DNA of 64,000 nucleotides, taken from the NCBI RefSeq assembly GCF_014805685.1, contig NC_060906.1, positions 16,204,164-16,268,163 on the forward strand, in the 5' to 3' direction. This DNA comes from Silurus meridionalis (lineage: Eukaryota; Chordata; Actinopteri; Siluriformes; Siluridae). Of the stretch, positions 10,281 to 21,769 are shown one piece after another; within the stretch, counting starts at the first letter, position 1, and every line of letters begins with the position of its first letter. The position numbers were made by a program, and so were the translations under genes. Under the pieces are notes generated by a model. It was not told where the DNA came from, ran no database searches, and was given only the letters and a program-made list of their open reading frames with translations.

Positions 10281-13200
10281 GGTTGTCATGCTCTGCTGCA
10301 GTGTCATGAAACCAGTTTTAGATTAATTGGCTTTGTGATGTACATACAATGTGATGTGGCCTACAAACACAGGGCTGAATATGTGCCAAGAAAAGATTTG
10401 CTAAATCATTAAACAACCACCAACCTGAACTTTTGATACAACACAAAGCAAGTTGGGTCTATTGATTCATGCTGATGATGCCATATTCGGATATTGTTAT
10501 CTGCTTGTCACAGCAGTAATAAAGGTTCATTGGACCAGGTGAGGTTTCTCCAATTCACCTGGCAAGTTTCTGTGAGTCTGTGCTTTTTGTAGCCTTAGAT
10601 TCCTGAGTAGAATCCAGTGTGGTCTTCTACTATTGTGGCCTGTACCTCAGGCTTCAGGGTGTGTTTTTAGATGCTTTTCTGTTCATTCTCCTGTGACCTC
10701 TCTCACATGTTCTTATCTTCCTGCAATGCATTAAACTGTTGTGTGTAAAAAAAATCACAGAAGGTCAGCACTCATGCTAAACATTTCTCCCGATTCAGAT
10801 AATGCCACACATAAGCATTAATGCAAAGGCTCTTAATAAAGTGAATAGGGTGTATTTGTGACCTTTAAACATTAGACAGCTTTAAGAACTCAATTCGTAA
10901 AAAAACTACACACTAAATTCTTATGACAACAAGAGAGACCTAATCCCAGTCTACATCTCTCTATTGCTACACTTTGCATTTACATACATACCTTTTTGTG
11001 ACATTACATAATCCTGCTGGTTATTGTTGTTGAATTATAAGGATGCCAGCTAACAAATTAGAAATAAAGCTGCATATAGTTATCTTTAGCTGTTTTCCAT
11101 TGCCATTAGTGGCATTATTTTATTATAAGTGTGTGATTTGAGACAGATGTGTGAATCTTTATTGCACTGTTACTTTCATACATTAAGAAACATCTGTTTC
11201 AGCAAGATTAATATTACCAAAATATTTATTTTGATAAGTATTCCCATGAGATTAAGATCCCTGAGCTTAACTTCAAAGAATGGTCTCACTCAGAAATTAA
11301 TCTTAGCCAAAACAATGCATGAAGTAGACAGGAGAATTTTAGCCAGTAATGTGTGCATGTGTTAGGATGTGTAGCGGGGGAAGGGTAGGGAAAGGACAGG
11401 AAGGGAAAGAAAGCAGAGCAATCCAGACAGCTACTTTCACAAGATAGGACACTTAACTAGCCAATTAATTGTTTCACACACAGTGCATTGCACAGGTTGC
11501 ACATTAATTCGAGAAATGAGCAGAAGAAGTGGAAGTGGAGGTGGCGAGAGGGGGTTACTCTGCGGTAATTATACCAGAACTGGATAACCCTTCTGTCCAT
11601 AGAAACATGGGCCCCTTATTCCACCATCTTTTATTAAAATAACATTCTGGGTTATTGCCTATTTATGGCTCAAATGATTTTCCTTCAGACAGAGACCATA
11701 AGAAAGCATTTTGACAGCTGGTAATTTCTCCATTCTCGGTTTGACAGAACACTGGGAGACAGAGTCCTTGTCCCCCCCCCACATTCGGTGACTTAGACTC
11801 AAACATCCTATATGTGCACAACTGTAAAGTGTACAGTGTGAGTATGTGTGTTTGTGTTCCCCCACACATAATTAGTGCTAAATCTCTGGCATGCTGTCAT
11901 AGTTTGCCAAAACAAGAAAAGCTCTGCACACCATATCTCTACTTTAATGAGAGTGCACAATGCAAGAAAAAAAAACCCAAAAACAAACAAAATCTATGTG
12001 AATTTGTCATTGCATGCTATCTCTAAATTACGCACACACACACAACAAAAAATGTATGCCCGTGTCCTCTGGTGCATATTAAAAAACAAAATATCTTGCA
12101 AAGAAAAAGAGGAAAGTTTACACAGAGATTCAAGGTAGACTTCATTTTAACAGAATCAATTACATCAATGAAGAGCAAAAAGGGCCGTCCTGCTGTGGAA
12201 CGTTAAAGCAGCATAGACTGCACCATTATTCTGTCAGATAACAAATACTTGCATAAAAAAATGTTAACTGGATAACAAACACATGCAATAATTAAAGAAG
12301 ATGATCATTTATACAGCATATATTTATGTAGCATAGCAGCAAGGGTATGTTAAACATTCTGTTCAAGTGGGTGAGTTTTAATATTTATGGAGAATAAAGA
12401 ATACTGTAACAAAGCAACGACAAAAAAACATGTTATTAGAAGCCGTTGCATGACTGATCCTGATGTGTTCCAGGAATGGATTTATTTTGCAGTACACCTC
12501 GAAACTTAGTGGTAGAGCTATATTCTCAGGGGTCTCAGTCCATTTCAGGTGTGTAATTCTAATCACTCAGGCACTCAGAAGCTGAAATTATGCGAGCCAA
12601 GCTGGAATAAGTCCAGAAACAATAAATGCCTAGCTGCAAAATTACAACAGCTGCTCCGTCTGCTGTATAGTTATAAGTAAAAGCCACACACCAGAGCAAA
12701 GACGAGATGGCAAGGGATTGCTGCTAGGTTATGAGTGATTGGCAATGATGGCTTTGGTCAATAAAAGCAATAACAGTGTTTACTCCGTGGGTTAGAACTC
12801 CAGCGGCAACAGCATCTGTGAGCTCTTATCAGCGCATGGGCTCGGCAGGAAGCAACAGAAAGCTGGGCTTATCTGTGTTTTGGTCTGGACCTCTGAGGAT
12901 GGGAGGTTTCAGTTTTGGGTCAGGTTTGTTTTGAGAAAGGAAGGGAAGCAGAGAAACATGACCTGAGGAGCACTGATGCAGTCAGGCTGGAGAATGCAGT
13001 GAAGGGTGGAGAGTGAATATTTTGAGGTCAGGAGGGACATTTGCTAATGCAGCAGCGCTAACAAGGTTCACAAGAGAGCTCTGACAAAGCATCACATTGA
13101 ACCTGGAATAGCATGTTACGAGCAAAAGCCTTCTTACGAATCATATACTTTTATTAGATGACGAATTAAAAAAAAAAAAAGATTCAAACTATTTCTATAC

Positions 13201-14479
13201 ATTATGTCTAGGTTGACATTTTGCTCTGATCCAACAGATCACTGCTGATGATGACAGACAATGGAGTATATTTGAAAATGCAATGACATATTTTAGGTTC
13301 ACCTGAAAAGAATAACTATAAATGTCGGCCAGGTCACAGAATATTAAAATGAATGTGAGAAAAAAAAGATGTCCCCTAACTACTAACTCAGATGTTGTAA
13401 ACCCAATGATGCAAGAATTCTCCATGGGTTTCTACACCTTTGAAAAGTGTGAACACAACAAAACATTGTAAGGTGAAAAGAAAGCAAGGACATCTGTTGT
13501 TTTTTTTTCTCTTATTTACACACACACAGTTATATGAATGAAATATAGTTCAACTAAGATCATAGTGTTGTATTTCATATGAAAACATGACAAGCTGTCT
13601 GTAATACAATATTAACAAGGTTTCAGTTGATGCCAAGTCAATTATTACAGGCATAACAGACTGTAAATAAACCAACAATACAATACAATACAATACAAAA
13701 CAATACAGTACATGTTAAACACAACACAACAGCAATGCTATTTGATAATGTTAATAGTATTGAGCAGCAGTGTGAACAGGAAAACTGACTTTTGCATTTA
13801 AACATCATGACTAGCTTATAAAGTTGGTACTTAGTATAATAGGCAGAGGCGGTACAACAGCAGGGTGGTCTAAACTGAAATAAAATTCACTGAATATTTA
13901 TTATGCAATCCCACCTAATGCTAATAAATCATCCAACAGTCTGTTTACATGCATCAATAAAATCTACCTGGTCTTTTTCCAGTATTCAACAGTCCAAGTC
14001 TGTACCCATAATTCTAACTCTTGCCTGCAGAGTACAACCTGATGTGGTATTCTGTTGTTGTAGCTCATTCAACTCAAGGTTTTTTGCAGACCGAGATGCT
14101 TTTTTGCTCACCACGATTGTAAAGAGTGCCTATTCAAGTTTCTATATCCTGCTCGCTTGAAACAATCTAGAAGATTTCCTCAGGCCTCTTTCATCAATAT
14201 GGTTAAATCTACAGAACTGTCACCCATTCAGTGTTTAATGTTTTACCCCGTGTAAACTCTAGAGAAATTCTTTTCAGATCAGCAGTTTCTGCGTTTCTCA
14301 AACCAAACCATCTGCTACCAACATCCATGCCACTGTTGGAGATCACACTTTTTCTTTTTTCAGCCTTGTGAACATTAACTGAAGCTCTTAACCTGGGTCT
14401 GCTTGATTTTTCTGTGTTGTGCTGCTGACACGATGGGTTGATTAGATAACCACAGGAATGTACAGACTTTCCTAGAAAA

Positions 14480-14480
<1 letters not shown>
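10281..14480. other. Unique non-coding DNA downstream of sox11
   Basis: No coding or RNA gene recognised. It contains a short (CAATA)n run at about 13676-13700, A-runs near 13168 and scattered AT-rich patches. The part at 12640-12860 is more balanced in composition and is listed separately as a possible regulatory stretch. Confidence 0.5.
12640..12860. promoter_or_regulatory. Possible conserved non-coding element (weak)
   Basis: Non-repetitive, compositionally balanced stretch within AT-rich DNA, about 6 kb past the sox11 3' end. It holds CAATAAAAGCAATAAC and a GATAAG-type site (CTTATC near 12826 on the plus strand). Flagged on texture and location only. Confidence 0.2.

Positions 14481-14574
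<94 letters not shown>
14481..14574. repeat. Compound (TG)n(TA)n microsatellite
   Basis: About 46 bp of TG passes directly into about 48 bp of TA without an interruption. It generates spurious Cys/Val and Tyr/Ile open frames on both strands. Confidence 0.97.
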
Positions 14575-14577
<3 letters not shown>

Positions 14578-15371
14578 GTCAAAAAACAATCCTCAAGAAA
14601 CCAATATCATATTGTAAATGGAAAATTAGATTTTGTGATAAATGTTAAATTGAGTAAATGTTCAAGAGGAGAATAAGGTCATATAAATAGTAAATTCTAA
14701 AGACGAAGCAAAAAGCAAATCAAGGAGGAATCACATTTTTGACGTTTCAATTTCATCTTGACATCCTGCCATTCCAGAAGGGGACTTTTTTTTTACCTCG
14801 ATTATAGAACAGACCTTAATAGAGGTGCAGGAGGTTACATGTATCAAGAATCATTTCCTCGGTTTATTTACTGTTAATCTCAGGTGCTATATTAAACCTA
14901 TGAAATCAACTTGGGAATGTTTTCTGGTTTTGGGCTGCAGTTAACATGTTTTCACACTTCTGAGACAGTAAAATGACTGTTATATATCCAGGAGCTGGTT
15001 TCATATGTGTCAATCATTACTTTAAAATACTTGTAGTTGGACAAGAGTACTAGGTGTTAGTGGAGACTTTATCCTTTTGGGTAATGTGGTGCAATTTCTG
15101 CAGAGCACTGACAAAAGCAGATCATCACAAGAGATTTTTGAGTATTTTGAATCTCAGCCCCAGATGTTACACTATAATGTCAGTATTGCTAAAGGGCCCA
15201 AGACACTTTGCAAGCAATGCTGCAGCTGTCATTCAATGAGTGCATCATGAAATAATTAAGTGTTATATCATTTCTTGGTTGCCTCTTTGGAGTAAAAGTA
15301 AGATGTGACTTTATGTTAAGAAATAGTACAGATCAGGACAATTGTTAACTTTGAACAATGTAGAATTACTC
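14575..15371. other. Unique non-coding DNA
   Basis: Nothing recognised apart from short A/T runs. Confidence 0.5.
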
Positions 15372-15632
15372 TGACTGCTTTATCCTGGAGATGGTCATTG
15401 GATCCTGTTAAAGGAACATTAGGCATGAGGTGGGATACACAATGGATTAGACACCATTTTATACAGTTTAGATACAAGCCAGTTATTAGCATGTTTTTGG
15501 AGGTGGGAAGAGAACCCAAAAGAAACCTGGGATGAAGATGTACATTCACAGAAACACCAGAGCAAACCAGGACCAGAATTGAACCTTAGACACAGAAGCT
15601 GTGAGGTAGCAGTGTTACCTATACCACCAATA
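15372..15632 (-). mobile_element. Old SINE-type retroposon relic
   Basis: On the plus strand the order is TTTATCCTGGAGATGG, GGAACATTAGGCATGAGG, GCATGTTTTTGGAGGTGGGA, AGAGAACCC and GCTGTGAGGTAGCAGTG. This is the antisense order of a widespread fish SINE body, in which a tRNA-like head (GCTACCTCACAGC) leads into GTTCT...TTTCC...CCTCCAAAAACATGC. It is much diverged from consensus. A related sense-orientation relic lies at about 45.15-45.33 kb. Confidence 0.6.
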
Positions 15633-16199
15633 TCAAAGAAACAATCCCTTATTATTATTATTATTATTTTTTTTTAAAATCAGATTTGCAAATAGTGCAT
15701 TTAAGGCCTCCATGACTTCTTGTCATGTATCTCAATAATAACCTCTGCACTTTTGTAGGACTTTCTGGATTTGTCATACAAAAGCATTATATTCTGGAAG
15801 AACTTGAGCAGCTGTCTCGTCTTTGCCCTAGGCTATCACTTAAAGCTGACCTCACATTATTACAGTATAGAAAAAGCACAGGTCTCACAACAAACAGACC
15901 ATGTTGCTGTGAATGTAATTCACAAATATCCCACACAGTCCTGTCCTACACAGTGCAGGAAACATAACTGAAGCACGCAATGTGTTGTGAATAATCGCTG
16001 CTTAAAATCTCATTGTTCAGTTGCTTCTGTAGATCTTTCGATTGTGTCCCTCAAATGCTATCAATAATGGATCATCTCACAGTGTGATTTTTTTGTGTTC
16101 ATTTCATCTTTAAAAGAAACAAAAACACTGCTTAAATAATTGCAAGTTTTAAACATCTTGCAATTTCTTTTTCTTCCCAAATCAAAACCAATTTGTGCA

Positions 16200-16470
16200 A
16201 TGCTTACTAATGGCATTAACAGGCCAGATGCTTGCTGAGCCTATCTAAGTGAGCGTGCCAGTTTCTGGTTCTGGAGGCAATAACATACGGTTTTGCTTGC
16301 AAATCATGTAAACAGATCTGTTTGGGTTTAGGCAATGCTACAGAGAGGCGTGCAGGCAGCTTCACACCAGCCTGCCATCTGGGTCTGCACAGAGAATAGT
16401 TAGGACGACGATACAGACACACTTTCGGCAGCGCGGGTGTCAATTTGCTTTGCTTGTTATTTTCTGTCAT
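16200..16470. promoter_or_regulatory. Possible conserved non-coding element (weak)
   Basis: Balanced-composition unique stretch about 1.7 kb beyond the likely sox11 3' end. It holds an octamer-like TTGCAAATCATG near 16299 and several CTTTG/CAATG SOX/TCF-like cores. A minus-strand open frame here (16216-16491) has no recognisable domain. Flagged by texture and position only. Confidence 0.22.
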
Positions 16471-18009
16471 CTTGATAGTCTTTTGAGGCAACAGAGCAGC
16501 TAATAAAGGCGCAGCAAAAAGGCTGTAAATGCGAGCAGGAGGGAGGAGGAAGGCACCCAGCTGAGTGCTGAACTTGTGTAGACACCACCAAATCAGCTTA
16601 ATTCAGATCTTTTTACGAGCTGCACATGTGCGCATATCAAAAGCTTCTCTCGCATTCATGCGTGAATACAGTCAGGTAATCTGGTTAGATATGGTATGTA
16701 ACACAATACCGTCAAAGGCTATCTCGATTATAGAACAGATTTTATGTTTTGCATCTTTTTCACAAACCTATTCAGGTTCTGAATGTATGTACATATGTTT
16801 AGATATGTTAAGATTGTCCATCTACATCAAGATAAACACACCTGGAAAGGTTTCTTCATCCCACATCCTGGAGATATTCTCAAGTAAATGCAGAAGGTAG
16901 TGCCTTTAAAGGAAAGACAGGCTAGATGTTTTTAATGATGTTACCATGGATATTTAGTTGTCTAATAGTTGAAAACATTTAATGAAAAAAATAAGGATCC
17001 GACTACACCACCAAATCCCTTCATTATAATTAACTCTTAGCTACCTGTGCTAATCAGGCAATAGAACAGCCACTGAAATGACTTTTAAATAACCCACCTA
17101 AGCACCATGCCTGCACAACCTGCAGATCAGTGGAGGGAAGAGACTGTGAGCCTTGTCACAGTTGATATGATGGGTGAACATACAAGCAAAATTAGCATTA
17201 AGCTCCAAAACAAATCAGGACAGGGCGTTAATCAAACTGGCAAAGATATTTGACACATTTATATCTTTATTTTCAAAACAGTGTACCTAAAAGCAAACAG
17301 TGCTTTAATTTTACCTTGGAGATTCCATGGCTTTGTCTTGACAGTGGGTCTTCCAAAGAACATGTTATCATGGAAATGATAGGCCCTGTGGATGAGTAGG
17401 AAGAAGAGGAAAAGCAACACTAACAGAGGCCCCTTTCAGGAGCAACCTGAGCACCAATACACACTCGAGAGAAAAAAAAAAAAGAGGGGAACAGCATGGC
17501 AACCATCCATAATGACTTTCCACCTATAGATTAGCATACGTAAGATGAGGTTATATAGGTTTAGAAATACATTTGTTTTAATTGCATTATGTGGTGATGC
17601 ATATTAAGGGGGATATGGTTTGATTTAGTTTTATTAAAAAGAAATTGCATGCAACCCATTCATATTTCCCATTTAAAAATTACCTTTGTGTCCTATGAGG
17701 TGATTTTGCAAATGATCATGCACAAAGCTTTTGTCTGAAAGATGGAAGGAGGAAAAGTTTCCCCTTAGAATAGGACTTGCAAACGACTACTGCTGTCATT
17801 GTAAGTCGAGAGGCCGTCGCAGGGAAACAGCTACATTGATACGCTGGAGTCCAGTACCTGCTGAATGGATGAAGAGGGGCTTAAATCAAGCTTCCCAGGG
17901 GGAGAAGCTTGACCAATCATCTGTGACTTCTTATGAGTGTAAAATTTGATTGGGGGAAAAGTTTTGGCAGCTTTTTTTAAAAAAAAAAAAAAGTTAGAAA
18001 GAATTTCAA

Positions 18010-18028
18010 CACACACACACACACACAC
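18010..18028. repeat. Short (CA)n run
   Basis: About 19 bp of CA. On the sox11 strand it is a GT run that could serve as downstream poly(A) context. Confidence 0.9.
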
Positions 18029-18108
18029 CCCAAGATGGCCTTGATTGCACTTAAAATCTCTCACACACACACAATAAAGCAGACATACATGCTATCAGTT
18101 CCAGCTGA

Positions 18109-18114
18109 TTTATT
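18109..18114 (-). terminator. Poly(A) signal AATAAA for sox11
   Basis: Reads AATAAA on the minus strand, in the context ACAAATAAATCAGC. About 35-50 nt further downstream on that strand is a GT run (complement of the CA run at 18061-18073), and a second GT run lies at 18010-18028. This matches the usual poly(A) signal plus GU-rich downstream element. The cleavage site would be near 18090. Confidence 0.5.
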
Positions 18115-18261
18115 TGTCAAGATACAGACTTCAGCATGACGACATGTAACGCATTTTCCTTTGCTACAAAAACGCAGATGGTCCATTTCAAGAGTATATT
18201 GCACAAAATAATGAAAAATAAAAATGCCATTAAGATGGTAAAAATGCAAAACAATTTTTTT

Positions 18262-18267
18262 TTTATT
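18262..18267 (-). terminator. Alternative poly(A) signal AATAAA
   Basis: Reads AATAAA on the minus strand, immediately upstream of an A-run. Sequence further downstream is T-rich rather than GT-rich, so it is a weaker candidate than the signal at 18109. It would shorten the sox11 3' UTR by about 150 nt. Confidence 0.3.
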
Positions 18268-19126
18268 TCCAAGTTTCACACCTGCTATTTGGGACCCATT
18301 CACACTGATATACATAAACTCCTAGCTTTTACTATATTACAGAACATATACAATCTTGAATCTAGTACCAGCAAAAAGGCCTAGAATTTCCCAATTCCAT
18401 TGTACATCTCTAGAGAAACGCATGGTCAGATCTACACCTGTACACAGCCTCGAATGTGAAATCATACCAAGGCATTTTGAAGATGCAAAGATGATGTCAT
18501 TAAACTCTTGCATGCTTGAAATCAATGAAACCGGGTAGAAGTGCCTGAAGAAACCTCACTGAGAGCACAGTAAGAACATTCCCTTTAACTGTACAAAAAT
18601 ATGCCAGAAAATATTTCACTTTTTTTTTTTTTAAAAGATGAGGTATGTTGGTTATGTATCAAAAACTCGTCCTGCCATACCTGTGTCCTAACAGTTTTAA
18701 TCTCCACATCTCCATTGGCTGGAGGGTTACAAAAAAACGAATTTGTGGCATACAGAAAAGAAAAAAGGTCACATAAAACCCTCTGGAAAAGTGAACATCC
18801 TGAAGTGGTGTAGACTCGCCTCCATCCGAGGGTCAGCTGCAGTTTCAGCTCTCTGTAGACACATCAGGTGGGATGTGAATGCATAGTTCAGCTTTGACAT
18901 TTTGCTCTCCATCTGCGGTCTCACACTCAATTAAACACCCATAAAAACCCTGTGACGGTGACAAAACTTTGCAATTTTTTTTTCTCGTGCCATGTCACCT
19001 TTGTAGTGGCGCGGCCGCTTCCGTTTCCTCCTCACGCTACCCGGAAGGGGCACAAGCCCAAGAGGCAAGTCTGAAAGAACCTGAAGATGCGCCGGTCTCC
19101 TCGCTAACCGAGGGCAAATGGGCCTG

Positions 19127-20290
19127 TTAGTAGGTGAACACCAAGTCGGAGAAGTTGGCCTCAAGCCAGTCCCCTGCGATCATCTCGCTCAGCTCCGGTG
19201 TGCAGTAGTCCGGGAACTCGAAGTGAGAGCCGAGGCTGCCTTCACTGAACGAGTCCAAGTCCTTATCCACCAGAGACAGGCACAAGTTCCCTGAAGTGTG
19301 GTTGTTCGGCTCTCCGCCTGCCGCCAAGTTCAAACTGAAGTCGACCAGCAGGTCGTCCGCGTCCTCACCGCACGATGACGACGAGATGGACGCGGAGCGG
19401 AAAGACGGAGCCGGTGAGAGCGTGGAAGGTCTGCTGGCGTGGTGATGGTGAGGCTGCTGCTGCTGCTGCTTCGTGATGTTCTTGAAGCTGTAAAACATTC
19501 TGGAATTGGCTGTTGCGCTCGCGCGCCCGGACGACTCCTCGTACATGCTCGCGCCCTCCGACTCCGTGGCCGAGCTCAGCGTGGGACTCGCCGGCACTTT
19601 GGCCACGCCGTACGGCCTCAGGTGCTCCTCGTCGTCCTCGACTTTAAAGCGCACGGGGGACTCGTCGTCGTAGTCGTCCTCATCATCGTCGTCGTCGTCG
19701 TCCTCATCATCGTCGTCGTCTTCGTCGTCCGTCAGTTCCCTCTTGACCGACTTGCTTACTTTCAAGTGCGTGAACGCGTAGTTGCACCGGACGTCTTGCG
19801 CGGCTCTGGCGCCGGCTCCGACGTTCCCCGGCTTGCTGGGCTTCACCTTCGTGCACTTCTTTGGCGCTGCTTTGACAGCCTTGTTGCCGTTTTTCTCCGG
19901 AGACAGCGCGCCCGGTTTGGAAGAATTGTCCAGCTTTGGCTTCTTCTTCGGTCTGTATTTGTAGTCTGGGTAGTCAGCCATGTGCTGCAGGCGTAGCCGC
20001 TCCGCTTCCCGGATGAACGGGATCTTCTCGCTGTCCTTCAGCATTTTCCAGCGCTTGCCGAGTCTTTTGGAGATCTCGGCGTTGTGCATGTCCGGGGACT
20101 GCTCCATGATCTTCCTCCGCTCGATCTTAGACCACACCATGAACGCGTTCATTGGCCGCTTGATGTGGCCGCTGGCTGTCCGGCACCAGTCTGGTTTTGG
20201 CGGCACTGGGCTGCAGACGCTCATTTCGGCTTCCTCCGTGTCGGTGGCCTCGCGGGACGCGCCGCTCTCTGTCTCGCTGTGCTGTACCAT
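19127..20290 (-). CDS. sox11: Sox11, SoxC-group HMG-box transcription factor (single exon)
   Basis: Nuclear transcription factor of the SoxC group (Sox4/11/12), which bends DNA at CATTGT-type sites and promotes neuronal and mesenchymal progenitor differentiation. The 387-residue protein has an HMG box at about residues 41-120, with the intact signature RPMNAFMVW at 45-53 and a basic tail YRPKKKPK. An acidic run of Asp/Glu spans 188-210, followed by FKVEDDEE (215-222), a SUMO-type motif. The SoxC linker motifs [12 protein letters not shown] and YSFKNITKQ follow, then Q5 and H4 tracts at 275-284. The C-terminal transactivation tail ends [33 protein letters not shown] and the tail ending identify Sox11 rather than Sox4. 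The start is the second of two adjacent ATGs, because MVQ is the usual SoxC N-terminus and this ATG has A at -3 and G at +4. The frame stays open upstream to 20413 but has no further ATG. No intron, frameshift or premature stop is seen. The sox11a versus sox11b assignment is unresolved. Confidence 0.97.
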   Translation of the reverse strand: MVQHSETESGASREATDTEEAEMSVCSPVPPKPDWCRTASGHIKRPMNAFMVWSKIERRKIMEQSPDMHNAEISKRLGKRWKMLKDSEKIPFIREAERLRLQHMADYPDYKYRPKKKPKLDNSSKPGALSPEKNGNKAVKAAPKKCTKVKPSKPGNVGAGARAAQDVRCNYAFTHLKVSKSVKRELTDDEDDDDDEDDDDDDDEDDYDDESPVRFKVEDDEEHLRPYGVAKVPASPTLSSATESEGASMYEESSGRASATANSRMFYSFKNITKQQQQQPHHHHASRPSTLSPAPSFRSASISSSSCGEDADDLLVDFSLNLAAGGEPNNHTSGNLCLSLVDKDLDSFSEGSLGSHFEFPDYCTPELSEMIAGDWLEANFSDLVFTY

Positions 20291-20625
20291 CATCCGCCGT
20301 GCGACTTCACGCTGCCTCCCTTTCAAACACGCTTCTCTCTCCCTGTGCTTCTTCCACTCGCTGTGATTTGTTTTCCCCCCCACTTTCCTCCTTCCTGTAG
20401 CTTTAAAGCTCAACTCAAACCTCTTCCCAAAGTTACTGACTGCCTTCTTAACTACTTCTCGGCGTTTTTTTCCAGGCCTGCTGCGTCACCTATAATTATC
20501 CAATAGCGCCGCTTCGCCCCGCCCCTTCCAGCGCCTGCGGCTGCTCTGTTAACCCATCGCTTCCACTGCCTTGATATGATTGGTGGAGCGTATTTGTGGG
20601 CGGGGTTATCAGTGTCAGACGCGCA
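19380..20625. other. CpG-dense island over sox11 5' half and promoter
   Basis: CpG dinucleotides are frequent throughout, in sharp contrast to the AT-rich, CpG-poor DNA on both sides. The patch covers the promoter, 5' UTR and most of the coding region. CpG islands over developmental transcription-factor genes are typical and often Polycomb-bound. Edges were judged by eye. Confidence 0.65.
20465..20610 (-). promoter_or_regulatory. Putative sox11 core promoter
   Basis: Lies 175-320 bp upstream of the sox11 ATG. Read on the minus strand, it holds a CCAAT box (20579-20583), a GC box complementary to GTGGGCGGGG (20596-20605) and a second GC-rich block opposite CGCCCCGCCCC (20515-20525). An inverted CCAAT sits at 20500-20504, and a TATA-like TAATTATA at about 20491-20498 lies next to a CRE-like TGACGC at 20483-20488. 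The TATA-like box would place initiation near 20465, giving a 5' UTR of about 170 nt that contains no upstream ATG other than the one adjacent to the start. All of this is motif reading; no transcription start is known. Confidence 0.45.
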
Positions 20626-21062
20626 AGGGGGGATATGTAAGAACAGGAGAGAGACATCCGTTCATTTCACCAAAACGTGCATTTAACACAGTCTGGGTGT
20701 TTGTGCCATCACAAATAAATGTGTACCTAATAGGTTTTTAATGAAAAGTCATGATTCTCATGAACAGCCGTGTTTGTCTTTTTTTATGTTATAGTAGTGT
20801 ATTTTCCTAATAGACTCTCCATGTATGTGAATATCCATGCAAAATCTATCACTGTACTCTAATTGTTATACTAAATAAATGTTCATATATTTCTAAAAAA
20901 AACATTTACAATACTTTTATCTTTGTGTTTGCATAGTTAGGTAAGGAACATGAGGAAAGGAGAGTGTGCTATGCCATAGAGGATAAGAAGCTCTTTCTCC
21001 ACAGGGCACCTCAGACATCAACAGCTTGAGACTGATGCGAAGCATCCACTGATACCAGCTTT

Positions 21063-21065
<3 letters not shown>
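20626..21065. other. Unique AT-rich DNA upstream of sox11
   Basis: Nothing recognised; composition drops sharply from the CpG-rich promoter to AT-rich. Confidence 0.5.

Positions 21066-21119
<54 letters not shown>
21066..21119. repeat. (TC)n microsatellite
   Basis: About 54 bp of TC, 0.8 kb upstream of the sox11 start. Confidence 0.97.
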
Positions 21120-21122
<3 letters not shown>

Positions 21123-21769
21123 GTTCTCTCATTTTCTGTCCCCTAGAGGGCAATCATTTACCCCTCTGAAATCACACTGCCCAGCCAGCACTAACATGGT
21201 GCTGCCCTTCCCTCTGCTATTCTCATGTGGTGACACATTAGAAATGCAGTGAGAGGATCTTGCCCTGCCTCTTGCCTCCCGCAGGCAGTGCACGGTCACT
21301 TTTGCACCGAGTTATTGAGATATTGCTTCAGATTAATTTCCACCACCACGGCATGCTGCTACTGGCCCACATTGCTGACCGACTGCTGAGGTGGCTAAAG
21401 ATCAGCTGCTTCACAGCAACCACCTCTCAGTCATTTGACCGTCTGCAATCATGCCGTAGCTTGTGACATGTTAGACTCATTATGATTTCTTCATATGGTA
21501 AACATTTTTTTTTTTCCGCCCCAGTACACTGAAATGTGTTTGATGTACAGGGGTTTGGGGTGGGGTGTGAAGCACTAAGGCGGTGTCTAAAGAATTCCTA
21601 CTGGCACATTAAGTGTCTCCTGCGGTACCTACCCCCATCAATAATAGACTCCTACTCTGAGTTACAGTAAATTAGGTGGCGCTTTTCTAAAACACCTATC
21701 TGAGAAAAAACGCAAAAAAAAATCTGACAGAAAGAAAGTATGAGACAGAGAAAAGAGGAGAGAGATTAG

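Larger units (their letters stand above)
15633..18090. other. Unique DNA downstream of sox11
   Basis: No gene recognised. It contains (ATT)n near 15650, A-runs near 17470 and 17980, and CA runs at 18010-18028 and 18061-18073. The stretch at 16200-16470 is listed separately. It could include an extended sox11 3' UTR if the distal poly(A) signal near 17626 is used. Confidence 0.45.
18091..19126 (-). other. sox11: Probable 3' UTR of sox11
   Basis: The stretch after the stop codon is unique sequence with no transposon relics and several homopolymer T/A runs. It runs to a canonical poly(A) signal at 18109-18114 on the minus strand. An earlier AATAAA sits at 18262-18267 and another lies further out near 17626, so shorter or longer ends are possible. 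Mammalian SOX11 has a very long 3' UTR, so the boundary given here is an inference from signals only. No transcript evidence is available. Confidence 0.55.

Noticed and set aside
14209..14676. Frames with Thr/His, Tyr/Ile and Cys/Val runs
   Set aside because: Direct translation of the TG/TA microsatellite.
19439..19996. 185-codon plus-strand frame opposite sox11
   Set aside because: A shadow of the sox11 gene: its Val/Leu/Ile runs are the antisense of the Asp/Glu and Gln codons.
20291..20413. N-terminal extension of Sox11 by 41 residues
   Set aside because: The upstream codon at 20411-20413 is TTG, not ATG, and no ATG lies in this stretch other than the one at 20291-20293 adjacent to the chosen start. 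The MVQ start matches the SoxC family.
19980..20506. Plus-strand frames of 128 and 140 codons opposite the HMG box and promoter
   Set aside because: Antisense reading of conserved sox11 coding sequence and a CpG-rich promoter; no domain.
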